Source of the DNA: Variovorax paradoxus
GTDB taxonomy: Bacteria > Pseudomonadota > Gammaproteobacteria > Burkholderiales > Burkholderiaceae_C
Assembly: GCF_009755665.1 (NCBI RefSeq)
Contig: NZ_CP046622.1
Coordinates: forward strand, 4,774,001 to 4,838,000
Reading direction: 5' to 3'
DNA: 64,000 nt
The notes below the pieces were generated by a model. That model was not told the DNA's origin and did not search any database. It saw only the letters and a program-made list of their open reading frames with translations. A program made the translations under genes and the position numbers. Within the stretch, counting starts at the first letter, position 1; every line of letters starts with the position of its first letter. Below, in pieces: positions 42,256-49,685 of this stretch.

Positions 42256-42349
42256 TCAGAACGAATCAATCTTCAATTTACATCATCGGACGGGACTTCT
42301 AAAGTCCGGGTTCCGGATTCGATCCGTCCCCACGACAGGAGACAACGAC

Positions 42350-43081
42350 ATGTTGACCAACACCAAGGCCAAGACCCCCTCGGCCATCCTCACGCCGCGC
42401 GACTGGGAGGCCCACCCCTCTTACGTCTACCCCGGCTACAAGTCCACCGTGAAGCGCGGCCCGCAAAAGCCGCTGGTTCCGTTGAAGGCCTCGCTGGGCG
42501 AGCTGCAGCAGCCGGTCTACGGCCACGACAGCATCGGCGAGTTCGACCATGACCTGACGCGCAACGCGCGCAAGAACGGCGAGCCGCTGGGCGAACGCAT
42601 GATCCTGACCGGCCAGGTGCTCGACGAGCGCCGCCGCCCGGTCGCCAACACGCTGGTGGAGCTGTGGCAGGCCAATGCCTCGGGCCGCTACGTGCACAAG
42701 GTCGACCAGCACGACGCGCCGCTCGACCCCAACTTTCTGGGTGCGGGCCGCTGCCTGACGGACAGCGAGGGCCGCTACCGCTTTCTCACCATCAAGCCCG
42801 GCGCCTACCCGTGGGGCAACCATCCGAACGCCTGGCGCCCGCAGCACATCCACCTGTCGCTGTTCGGCCAGAGCTTTGCGAGCCGCCTGGTCACGCAGAT
42901 GTACTTTCCCGGCGATCCGCTGCTGCAGTACGACCCGATGATCACCGGCACGCCCGAGCGCTACCGCAACCGCCTCATCGCCGATTTCAGCCTCGACATC
43001 ACCGAAGAGGGCTATGCGCTGGGCTACCAGTTCGACATCGTGCTGCGCGGCGCCGACGAAACGCCGTTCGAGAACCGCTGA
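42350..43081 (+). CDS. pcaH: Protocatechuate 3,4-dioxygenase beta subunit
   Basis: A 243-residue iron-binding subunit of the intradiol dioxygenase that opens protocatechuate to beta-carboxy-cis,cis-muconate. The four Fe(III) ligands are present with the family spacing: Tyr in SGRYVHK, Tyr in GAYPWGN 39 residues later, and both His of QHIHLS 13 and 15 residues after that. ACAGGAGACAACGAC precedes ATG 42350; the longer frame runs through the promoter. It is followed by pcaG after 11 bp. Confidence 0.96.
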   Translation: MLTNTKAKTPSAILTPRDWEAHPSYVYPGYKSTVKRGPQKPLVPLKASLGELQQPVYGHDSIGEFDHDLTRNARKNGEPLGERMILTGQVLDERRRPVANTLVELWQANASGRYVHKVDQHDAPLDPNFLGAGRCLTDSEGRYRFLTIKPGAYPWGNHPNAWRPQHIHLSLFGQSFASRLVTQMYFPGDPLLQYDPMITGTPERYRNRLIADFSLDITEEGYALGYQFDIVLRGADETPFENR

Positions 43082-43092
43082 AAGGATTTCCC

Positions 43093-43704
43093 ATGCCATT
43101 GATGACCGCCCAGGAAGCCGACTTCGGCCAGACCCCCTCCCAGACGGTGGGCCCCTACTTCGCCTACGGCCTTACTGCCACGCAGTACGGCTACGACTTC
43201 AACCAGCCCTTCGACGCCGCCGTGGCGCTGGACAACGCCGCGGGCGAGCGCATCCGCCTCGAAGGCCGCGTGCTCGACGGCGACGGCAACCCGATCGGCG
43301 ACGCGCTGGTCGAGATCAGCCAGGCGGACGGCGAAGGCCGCTATCCGCAAACCCCGGCCGAGGCGCGCGAAATGGGCTTTCGCGCGTTCGGACGCGCCGG
43401 CACGGGCACCGACCCGCAGAGCCGCTTCGTGTTCTACACGGTGAAGCCGGGCGCTGAAGCGCCGGGCCAAGCCCCGCACATCAATGTGATCGTGCTGATG
43501 CGCGGCCTGCTGCTGCATGCGTTCACGCGCGTGTATTTCAGCGACGAGGCCGAGGCGAACGCAAAAGACGCCGTGCTGGCCAGCGTGCCGGCCGAGCGCC
43601 GCCACACGCTGATTGCCGAGCGCGTGGAGCGCGGCGGCGCGGTGAGCTACCGCATCGACATCCGCATGCAAGGCGCCGACGAAACGGTGTTCTTCGACGT
43701 CTGA
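43093..43704 (+). CDS. pcaG: Protocatechuate 3,4-dioxygenase alpha subunit
   Basis: A 203-residue alpha subunit, homologous to PcaH but without the iron ligands, as expected. It begins MPLMTAQEADFGQTPSQTVGPYFAYGL, the usual motif, and carries the ISQADGEGRYPQ block. It forms the heterodimer building block with PcaH and contributes to the substrate pocket. AAAGGATTTCCC precedes ATG 43093. A strong terminator follows. Confidence 0.95.
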   Translation: MPLMTAQEADFGQTPSQTVGPYFAYGLTATQYGYDFNQPFDAAVALDNAAGERIRLEGRVLDGDGNPIGDALVEISQADGEGRYPQTPAEAREMGFRAFGRAGTGTDPQSRFVFYTVKPGAEAPGQAPHINVIVLMRGLLLHAFTRVYFSDEAEANAKDAVLASVPAERRHTLIAERVERGGAVSYRIDIRMQGADETVFFDV

Positions 43705-43726
43705 CCGCGGGGAAACCCGCAGGCGC

Positions 43727-43755
43727 AAAAAAGCCCGCTCGAAGCGGGCTTTTTT
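43727..43755. terminator. Intrinsic terminator after pcaG (bidirectional)
   Basis: AAAAAAGCCCGCT-CGA-AGCGGGCTTTTTT: a GC-rich stem flanked by A-run and T-run, so it works in both directions. It serves pcaHG from the left and the cytochrome gene (ending at 43800) from the right. Confidence 0.93.
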
Positions 43756-43799
43756 CGTGCGCGGCAGGCAACTGGGTTGCTGCCGGGCCTTGGGGCTGC

Positions 43800-44495
43800 T
43801 TACTCGCCGCCGCTGCGGTGCAGGCGCGATTCAGGCACCGTCTTGAGCTCGCCGGGGAGCGAGCTGATGTAGTTGGCGAGCGTCTTGAGTTCGGCGTTGG
43901 TGAACTTCTTGGGCTCGACCTGCTGCGCCATGACGGCGTTCGAACGGCCCAGGTGCAGGTTGTTCTTGACGCGGTACGACTTGAGCGCGACGAAGAGGTA
44001 GTCGGCGTGCTGGCCGGCGAGCTTGGGCACGGTGCCGTCGTTCGGCGTGTTGAAGTTGGCGCCGTGGCACTTGGTGCAGCTGTTGTCCTTGTCGCGCGAC
44101 ACCAGGGCCTGGATGTTTTCAGGCATGGGCTTGGCCGTTGCGGCCGGGGGCGCGTCGCCTTCCTTCAGGCCCAGCTGGCTGTAGTAGGCCGCGACATCGG
44201 CGATGTCCTGCTCGCTCAGGCTGTCGGCAATGGCGCGCATGGTGGGGTGCTTGCGGTCGCCGCCCTTGTAGGCGGTGAGCGCTGCGGTGATGTAGCTGGC
44301 GCTCTGGCCGGCAATCATCGGAACCTTGTGGATCTCCGGAAAGCTGGCCTGATAGCCAATGATGCCGTGGCAGCCCACGCACATCGCCACCTTCTTGGAA
44401 CCGTCCTGGGCCTTGCCCGTGACTTGCTGGGCTTGCGCCGAGACCGTCACGCAAGCGACAGCGAAGGCAAACATCGTGGTCAACAACTTGTTCAT
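43800..44495 (-). CDS. Di-haem cytochrome c4
   Basis: A 231-residue periplasmic electron carrier with a signal peptide ending SAQAQQ. Two haem sites are present, CVGCH (Cys39, Cys42, His43) and CTKCH (Cys140, Cys143, His144), each in a class I cytochrome domain with axial Met segments (PTMRAIA and AVMAQQV). Cytochrome c4 proteins donate electrons to terminal oxidases. The start at 44495 (MNKLLTTMFAF) is preferred over a frame 15 codons longer. It stands alone, divergent from the MoxR gene. Confidence 0.92.
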   Translation of the reverse strand: MNKLLTTMFAFAVACVTVSAQAQQVTGKAQDGSKKVAMCVGCHGIIGYQASFPEIHKVPMIAGQSASYITAALTAYKGGDRKHPTMRAIADSLSEQDIADVAAYYSQLGLKEGDAPPAATAKPMPENIQALVSRDKDNSCTKCHGANFNTPNDGTVPKLAGQHADYLFVALKSYRVKNNLHLGRSNAVMAQQVEPKKFTNAELKTLANYISSLPGELKTVPESRLHRSGGE

Positions 44496-44657
44496 TTTGC
44501 GCGCACAATCTCGTGGAGATACAGTTTTTCGAATCAACATTCGATTATATGCAAGGGTCCTCCAAGACCCCCGGCAAGCCGCCCAAGAGGTTGCGCGAAG
44601 CGAATCGAGTGTGTTCTTTTCTCCACCCTGCCTCCTCCATTTGCTTTCCGTCCACTC

Positions 44658-45512
44658 ATGAAATTCAAGGGCTCAGACAATTACGTTGCCACCCAGGACC
44701 TGATGCTGGCCGTCAATGCCGCCATCACCCTCAAGCGCCCGCTGCTCGTCAAGGGCGAGCCCGGCACCGGCAAGACCATGCTGGCGGAGGAAGTGGCCGA
44801 ATCGCTCGGGCTGCCGCTTCTGCAGTGGCACATCAAGTCGACCACCAAGGCTCAGCAGGGCCTCTATGAATACGACGCGGTGAGCCGCCTGCGCGACTCG
44901 CAGCTCAAGGACGTGGACGGCGGCGAGCGCGTCAAGGACATCCAGAACTACATCGTCAAGGGCGTGCTCTGGCAGGCCTTCACGGCCGACCAGCCGGTGG
45001 CGCTTCTCATCGACGAGATCGACAAGGCCGACATCGAGTTTCCGAACGACCTGCTGCGAGAAATCGACCGCATGGAGTTCTACTGCTACGAAACGCGCGA
45101 GCTCATCCGCGCCAAGCACCGGCCGGTGGTGTTCATCACCTCCAACAACGAGAAGGAGCTGCCCGACGCCTTTTTGCGCCGCTGCTTCTTCCACTACATC
45201 AAGTTCCCCGACGCCGAGACGATGAAGCACATCGTCGCGGTGCACTTCCCCGGCCTCAAGCAAGAACTGCTCACGGCTGCGATGAAGACCTTCTACGACG
45301 TGCGCAACCTGCCGGGCCTGAAGAAGAAGCCGTCCACCTCCGAGCTGCTCGACTGGCTCAAGCTGCTGGTGGCCGAAGACATCCCGCTCGAAGCCCTGCA
45401 AAGCAAGGACGACAAGGTTGCAGTGCCGCCCCTGGTGGGCGCGCTGCTCAAGAACGAGCAAGACGTGACCCTGTTCGAGAAGCTCGTCTTCATGCAGCGG
45501 AACAATCGATGA
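44658..45512 (+). CDS. MoxR-family AAA+ ATPase
   Basis: A 284-residue ATPase. Walker A GEPGTGKT (33-40), Walker B LLIDEIDKAD and sensor 1 VFITSNNEKELPDAFLRRC. The MoxR-like group acts as a chaperone that inserts cofactors or remodels partner complexes together with a VWA protein. That partner is encoded at 46474, two short genes downstream. The start is ATG 44658 (MKFKGSDNYVATQD); a much longer open frame upstream overlaps the cytochrome gene on the other strand and is rejected. Confidence 0.9.
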   Translation: MKFKGSDNYVATQDLMLAVNAAITLKRPLLVKGEPGTGKTMLAEEVAESLGLPLLQWHIKSTTKAQQGLYEYDAVSRLRDSQLKDVDGGERVKDIQNYIVKGVLWQAFTADQPVALLIDEIDKADIEFPNDLLREIDRMEFYCYETRELIRAKHRPVVFITSNNEKELPDAFLRRCFFHYIKFPDAETMKHIVAVHFPGLKQELLTAAMKTFYDVRNLPGLKKKPSTSELLDWLKLLVAEDIPLEALQSKDDKVAVPPLVGALLKNEQDVTLFEKLVFMQRNNR

Positions 45513-45556
45513 GTCCCCGCCCGGCCGCTCCGAAGGGGACTCGCACCGCGGTGCGA
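45511..45556. repeat. Double hairpin repeat after the MoxR gene
   Basis: GAGTCCCC (45511-45518) pairs with GGGGACTC (45535-45542). The next sixteen bases, TCGCACCGCGGTGCGA (45541-45556), are a perfect palindrome. The element starts inside the MoxR stop region and ends 18 bp before the next gene. It resembles an intergenic repeat I associate with Variovorax-like genomes. It may reduce readthrough between moxR and the small gene. Confidence 0.6.
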
Positions 45557-45573
45557 AGCACGGAGGTTTCCTT

Positions 45574-45819
45574 GTGAGCCAGCAGCCGCATCCCGTCGGC
45601 CAACTGCTCAAGCTGGGTGTTGCCCAGGCCGTGCTTTTCGTGGCCGGTGCGCTGCTTGGCCGCTGGATCGGCCTCCAGCTGGGGCTCGACGCCTTCGGCG
45701 CCAACGGCTACGGCAACCGGGAGATCTTCGGCATTCTGCTGATTGGCCTGGGTGGCGGCGGCGGCGTGCAACTGGCGCGCGCGTGGTACGACCGCAAATA
45801 CGGCAAGCCGCAGCGCTGA
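45574..45819 (+). CDS. Small membrane protein (81 aa)
   Basis: Starts at GTG 45574 with CGGAGG eight bases upstream. It has two hydrophobic segments (LGVAQAVLFVAGALLGRWIGL and IFGILLIGLGGGGGVQLARAW) and a basic end. No family is recognised. It lies between the MoxR and acetyltransferase genes on the same strand, so it is probably part of the same transcript. Confidence 0.7.
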   Translation: MSQQPHPVGQLLKLGVAQAVLFVAGALLGRWIGLQLGLDAFGANGYGNREIFGILLIGLGGGGGVQLARAWYDRKYGKPQR

Positions 45820-45848
45820 AAAATTCAATCGAGAAGGGTGTCTGGAAG

Positions 45849-46445
45849 ATGGCGTTCGTCGAACCTGTCACGCTGAAGGCGCGCGACCTGGCCCTGGTGC
45901 CGCTGTCGCTCGACCATGAAGAGGGCCTTCGCGCCGCCGCGGCCGACGGCGAGCTCTGGAAGCTGCGCATCACCTCCGTGCCCGAGCCGCACGAAACCAG
46001 CGCCTACATCGAAGCCGCCTTGCAGGGGCGCGAAGCCGGCCACCGCTTTGCCTTTGCCGTGACCGAGGCCGAAACCGGCACCGTGCTCGGCAGCACCAGC
46101 TTCCACGACATCCTGCCGGCGGTGAAGCGCGTGGAGATCGGCTACACGTGGTACGCCAAGCGCTGCCAGCGCACGCACGTCAACACCACCTGCAAGCTGC
46201 TCATGCTGACGCACGCCTTCGATACCCTCGGCTGCAACGTGGTGGGCTGGCGCACCGACAATTTCAACTTCGCTTCGCAGCAAGCCATCGAGCGGCTCGG
46301 CGCCAAGAAGGACGGCGTGATTCGCGGGCATGCCATGCGGCGCGACGGCACGATCCGCGACACGGTCATGTACAGCTTGCGCTCGGGCGAATGGCCCGAA
46401 GTGAAGGCGCAGTTGCTCTACCTGCTCGACAAGCCGCGAAGCTGA
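45849..46445 (+). CDS. GNAT-family acetyltransferase (RimJ/RimL type)
   Basis: A 198-residue N-acetyltransferase. The acetyl-CoA region and fold are seen in VTEAETGTVLGSTSF, VEIGYTWYAKRCQRTHVNT and NVVGWRTDNFNFASQQAIERLGAKKDGV, the last being the typical RimJ/RimL helix. It could acetylate an N-terminus or a small amine; the substrate is not predictable. ATG 45849 is preferred over a frame 22 codons longer. It sits between the MoxR and VWA genes. Confidence 0.88.
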   Translation: MAFVEPVTLKARDLALVPLSLDHEEGLRAAAADGELWKLRITSVPEPHETSAYIEAALQGREAGHRFAFAVTEAETGTVLGSTSFHDILPAVKRVEIGYTWYAKRCQRTHVNTTCKLLMLTHAFDTLGCNVVGWRTDNFNFASQQAIERLGAKKDGVIRGHAMRRDGTIRDTVMYSLRSGEWPEVKAQLLYLLDKPRS

Positions 46446-46473
46446 ACGAAGTTCAAGGAAAGAAAAGCCCGCC

Positions 46474-47661
46474 ATGCTGATCGATTTCTTCTACACCCTG
46501 CGCTCGGCCAAGCTGCCGGTGTCGGTCAAGGAATACCTCACGCTGCTCGAGGCGCTGCAGGCCGATGTGGTGGGCCCCAACTCCGATGGCGCCTACGGCA
46601 TCGACGACTTCTACTATCTCTCGCGCACCGCGCTCGTCAAGGACGAGAAGCACTACGACAAGTTCGACCGCGCCTTTGCCGCCTATTTCAAGGGCGTGGA
46701 AATGCTGGCCGACTTCACCAAGGAAGTGCCGCTCGACTGGCTGCGCAAGACGCTGGAGCGGGAGTTCACCGCCGAGGAAAAAGCCAAGATCGAGAAGATG
46801 GGCTGGGACGAGCTCATGGAAACGCTCAAGAAGCGCTTCGAAGAGCAGAAAGAGCGCCACGAGGGCGGCAACAAGTGGATCGGCACGGGCGGCACCTCGC
46901 CCTTCGGCCACGGCGGCTACAACCCGCAGGGCATTCGCATCGGCGGCGCGGGCAAGAACAAGAGCGCCGTGAAGGTGTGGGACCAGCGGGCCTACAAGGA
47001 CTACGACGACAGCCAGGAGCTGGGCACGCGCAACATCAAGGTCGCGCTGCGGCGGCTGCGCAAGTTTGCGCGCGAGGGCCACGACGAAGAGCTGGACCTG
47101 GACGACACCATCCACTCCACCGCGGCCAATGCAGGCTACCTCGACATCAAGATGCGGCCCGAGCGCCACAACAACGTGAAGGTGCTGCTGCTGATGGACG
47201 TGGGCGGCACCATGGACGAGCACATCCAGCGCGTGGAAGAGCTGTTCTCGGCCGTGAAGACCGAGTTCAAGCACCTGGAGTTCTACTACTTCCACAACTG
47301 CGTGTACGACTTCATGTGGAAGAACAACAAGCGCCGCTTCTCCGAGAAGTTCGCAACCTGGGACATCCTGCGCAAGTACAACAAGGACTACAAGCTCATC
47401 TTCGTCGGCGACGCGACCATGAGCCCGTACGAAATCCTGCAGCCCGGCGGCAGCGTCGAATACAACAACGAGGAAGCCGGCGCCGAGTGGATCCAGCGGC
47501 TGACGCATGCGTTCCCGAAGTTCGCCTGGATCAACCCCGAGCCGCAGGGCGTGTGGCAATACCGCCAGAGCATCGCGGTGATGCAGCAGCTCATGTCCAA
47601 CCGCATGTACCCGCTCACGCTGCGGGGCCTCGAGGAAGCAATGCGCATGCTTTCGAAGTAA
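46474..47661 (+). CDS. VWA-domain protein, CoxE-like partner of the MoxR ATPase
   Basis: A 395-residue protein. Residues ~1-200 are helical and charged. The von Willebrand A domain starts at about 232 (NNVKVLLLMDVGGTMDEH). The metal site is D242-V-G-G-T rather than DxSxS, so metal binding is altered. MoxR-VWA pairs (CoxD/CoxE, RavA/ViaA) remodel or activate metalloenzymes. No such enzyme gene is nearby. AAAGAAAAGCCCGCC precedes the ATG. Confidence 0.85.
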   Translation: MLIDFFYTLRSAKLPVSVKEYLTLLEALQADVVGPNSDGAYGIDDFYYLSRTALVKDEKHYDKFDRAFAAYFKGVEMLADFTKEVPLDWLRKTLEREFTAEEKAKIEKMGWDELMETLKKRFEEQKERHEGGNKWIGTGGTSPFGHGGYNPQGIRIGGAGKNKSAVKVWDQRAYKDYDDSQELGTRNIKVALRRLRKFAREGHDEELDLDDTIHSTAANAGYLDIKMRPERHNNVKVLLLMDVGGTMDEHIQRVEELFSAVKTEFKHLEFYYFHNCVYDFMWKNNKRRFSEKFATWDILRKYNKDYKLIFVGDATMSPYEILQPGGSVEYNNEEAGAEWIQRLTHAFPKFAWINPEPQGVWQYRQSIAVMQQLMSNRMYPLTLRGLEEAMRMLSK

Positions 47662-47733
47662 GCCGGCGTGGGTCGGGCGGATGTGTTTCCGGATGCTTCC
47701 GGAGCCCGCTCGCCATGCTGTCAAAATCCGCCC

Positions 47734-49671
47734 ATGTTCAGGGTGGTCCCAGTCTTTGCGCCGGCATGGTTGCCGGCTTTGCTTTTTTGCGGCGTCATGC
47801 TTTTGCAGGGGTGCAGCCTGCTGCCCAAGAAAGACGCGGCCAAGGACTCCCCTGCGCCGGCACTGGTGCGCAGCGGCGATGCGGCCGCCACATCCACTGA
47901 CGAAGGCGCCAAGGAGGGCGAGAAGCGCGGCCGGCGCGACGCCTTCACGGTGGACGTTCGCGGGCCGGCCGCGGTGCGCGAATACCTCGCGCTGCACCTG
48001 GACATCCAGCGCTACCGCACGCTCGACGACCTGGGCGCCACCGAGATCTCGCGGCTCATGGTGGCGGCGGAAGCCAATGCCCGCGAACTGCTCGGCACGC
48101 TGGGCTACTTCACGCCCACGCTGACGCTGGAGCTCAACGAAACGCCGGCCAGCACCAAGGCCCCGCGCGAGATCGTCATTACCGTGCAGCCCGGCGAGCT
48201 CACCCGCGTGAGCACCGTGCAGATCAGCTACGGCGGCCAGATTGCCAGCGACCCCACCGCCGAGGCGCAGCGCGACTCGATCCGCACCGCCTGGGCGCTG
48301 CGGGCCGGCCAGCCCTTCACGCAGCAGGGCTGGGACAACGCCAAGAACACGGCCTTGCGCAGCCTCACCGCCAAGCGCTTTCCCACTGGCAGCATCGAGA
48401 TGAGCCGCGCCGAGGTCGATGCCGACCGGCAGGAGGTGCGGCTCAGCGTCACTTACCAATCGGGCCCGGCCTACCGCTTCGGCCCGCTCGTGCTGCGCGG
48501 TGTCGAGCGCTACGACGCCGAGGGCGCGCGGCGCATCGCGCAGCTCCCCACCGGCTCCGACTACGACCAGCAGAAGCTGCTCGATGCCCAGCAGCGCCTG
48601 GCCAGCAGCGGCTATTACGACTCGGTGTTCCTCACGCTCGACACCGAAAGCGGCACGCCGCTGGCCGCCCCGGTGATCGCGCAGCTGCGCGAAGCCCCCA
48701 TGCAGAAGGTGGTGCTGGGCGCCGGCTTCACCACCGACAACGGGCCGCGCTTGTCCGTCGACCACATCCACAACCGCCTGCCGCTGCTCGGCTGGCGCGC
48801 CGTGTCGCGCCTGTCCGTCGACCGGGACATCAAGTCGCTGGGCACGGAGTGGAACGGCATCCCGGACGACACCGGCTGGCGCTGGTTTGCGGGCGCCGAA
48901 CTCAAGAGCGAGACCTCCGGCAGCTATGTGGTCGACAGCGGCCGCGTGCGCAGCGGGCGCAACAAGTCGAGCGGCCACATCGACCGCAGCTACTTCCTGC
49001 AGTACGACTATGCGCAGAACCGCGGCATCAACGCCCCGCCCTCCGCCTCCGCCGTGACGGCCAACTGGGGCTGGACTGGCCGCTACTTCGACGACAACGC
49101 CGCGCCCACGCGCGGCTACGGCCTGGCGCTCGAACTTGCCGCGGGCTACACGCTGACTGGCGAGCAACTGCCTTTCACGCGCACCTATGCGCGCTGGCTC
49201 GGCGTGCTGCCGTTGGGCTTTGCGAACGGCCGCGACGCCGCCACGCTCGCGCGCCGCAGCCGGTTCCAGCTGCGCGCCGAAGCCGGCGCGGTGAGCGCCA
49301 AGGAAAGCGCGCAGATCCCCTCCACGCTGATGTTCCTGACCGGCGGCGACACCACGGTGCGCGGCTACAGCTACCGCCAGATCGGCACCGTGCGCAGCGA
49401 CGGCCAGATCGTGGCGGGCCGCTACCTGGGCGTGATGAGCCTCGAATGGCAGCGGCCCTTCGTCTACAACGACAAGCTCACCGAGTGGGAAAGCACCGTC
49501 TTCGTCGACGCGGGCGCAGTGGCCGACAAGCCCGGGGAGCTCAAGCCCAAGGTTGGCGTGGGCGTAGGTGCGCGCTGGCGCAGCCCGGTGGGGCCGGTGC
49601 AGGCCGACCTTGCCTATGGCGTGGACACGAAGAAGTTCCGCCTTCACTTTCGCCTGGGCTTCACCTTTTGA
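47734..49671 (+). CDS. tamA: TamA-like outer-membrane assembly protein (Omp85 family)
   Basis: A 645-residue Omp85-family protein. After a leader with a lipobox-like LLQGC (Cys27), POTRA-type domains cover ~70-330 (VQPGELTRVSTVQISYGG; GPAYRFGPLVLRGVERYDAE). A 16-strand-type barrel follows to the aromatic C-terminus (RLHFRLGFTF). The lid-lock motif region is GGDTTVRGYSYRQIG. With TamB it helps insert certain autotransporters and lipid-related proteins. A lipid-anchored TamA would be unusual. The gene is followed by tamB after 14 bp. Confidence 0.9.
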   Translation: MFRVVPVFAPAWLPALLFCGVMLLQGCSLLPKKDAAKDSPAPALVRSGDAAATSTDEGAKEGEKRGRRDAFTVDVRGPAAVREYLALHLDIQRYRTLDDLGATEISRLMVAAEANARELLGTLGYFTPTLTLELNETPASTKAPREIVITVQPGELTRVSTVQISYGGQIASDPTAEAQRDSIRTAWALRAGQPFTQQGWDNAKNTALRSLTAKRFPTGSIEMSRAEVDADRQEVRLSVTYQSGPAYRFGPLVLRGVERYDAEGARRIAQLPTGSDYDQQKLLDAQQRLASSGYYDSVFLTLDTESGTPLAAPVIAQLREAPMQKVVLGAGFTTDNGPRLSVDHIHNRLPLLGWRAVSRLSVDRDIKSLGTEWNGIPDDTGWRWFAGAELKSETSGSYVVDSGRVRSGRNKSSGHIDRSYFLQYDYAQNRGINAPPSASAVTANWGWTGRYFDDNAAPTRGYGLALELAAGYTLTGEQLPFTRTYARWLGVLPLGFANGRDAATLARRSRFQLRAEAGAVSAKESAQIPSTLMFLTGGDTTVRGYSYRQIGTVRSDGQIVAGRYLGVMSLEWQRPFVYNDKLTEWESTVFVDAGAVADKPGELKPKVGVGVGARWRSPVGPVQADLAYGVDTKKFRLHFRLGFTF

Positions 49672-49685
49672 CCCAGCACGCACGA

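Noticed and set aside
42248..42349. 34-codon upstream extension of pcaH
   Set aside because: It runs through the probable promoter and leaves the strong ribosome site before 42350 unused.
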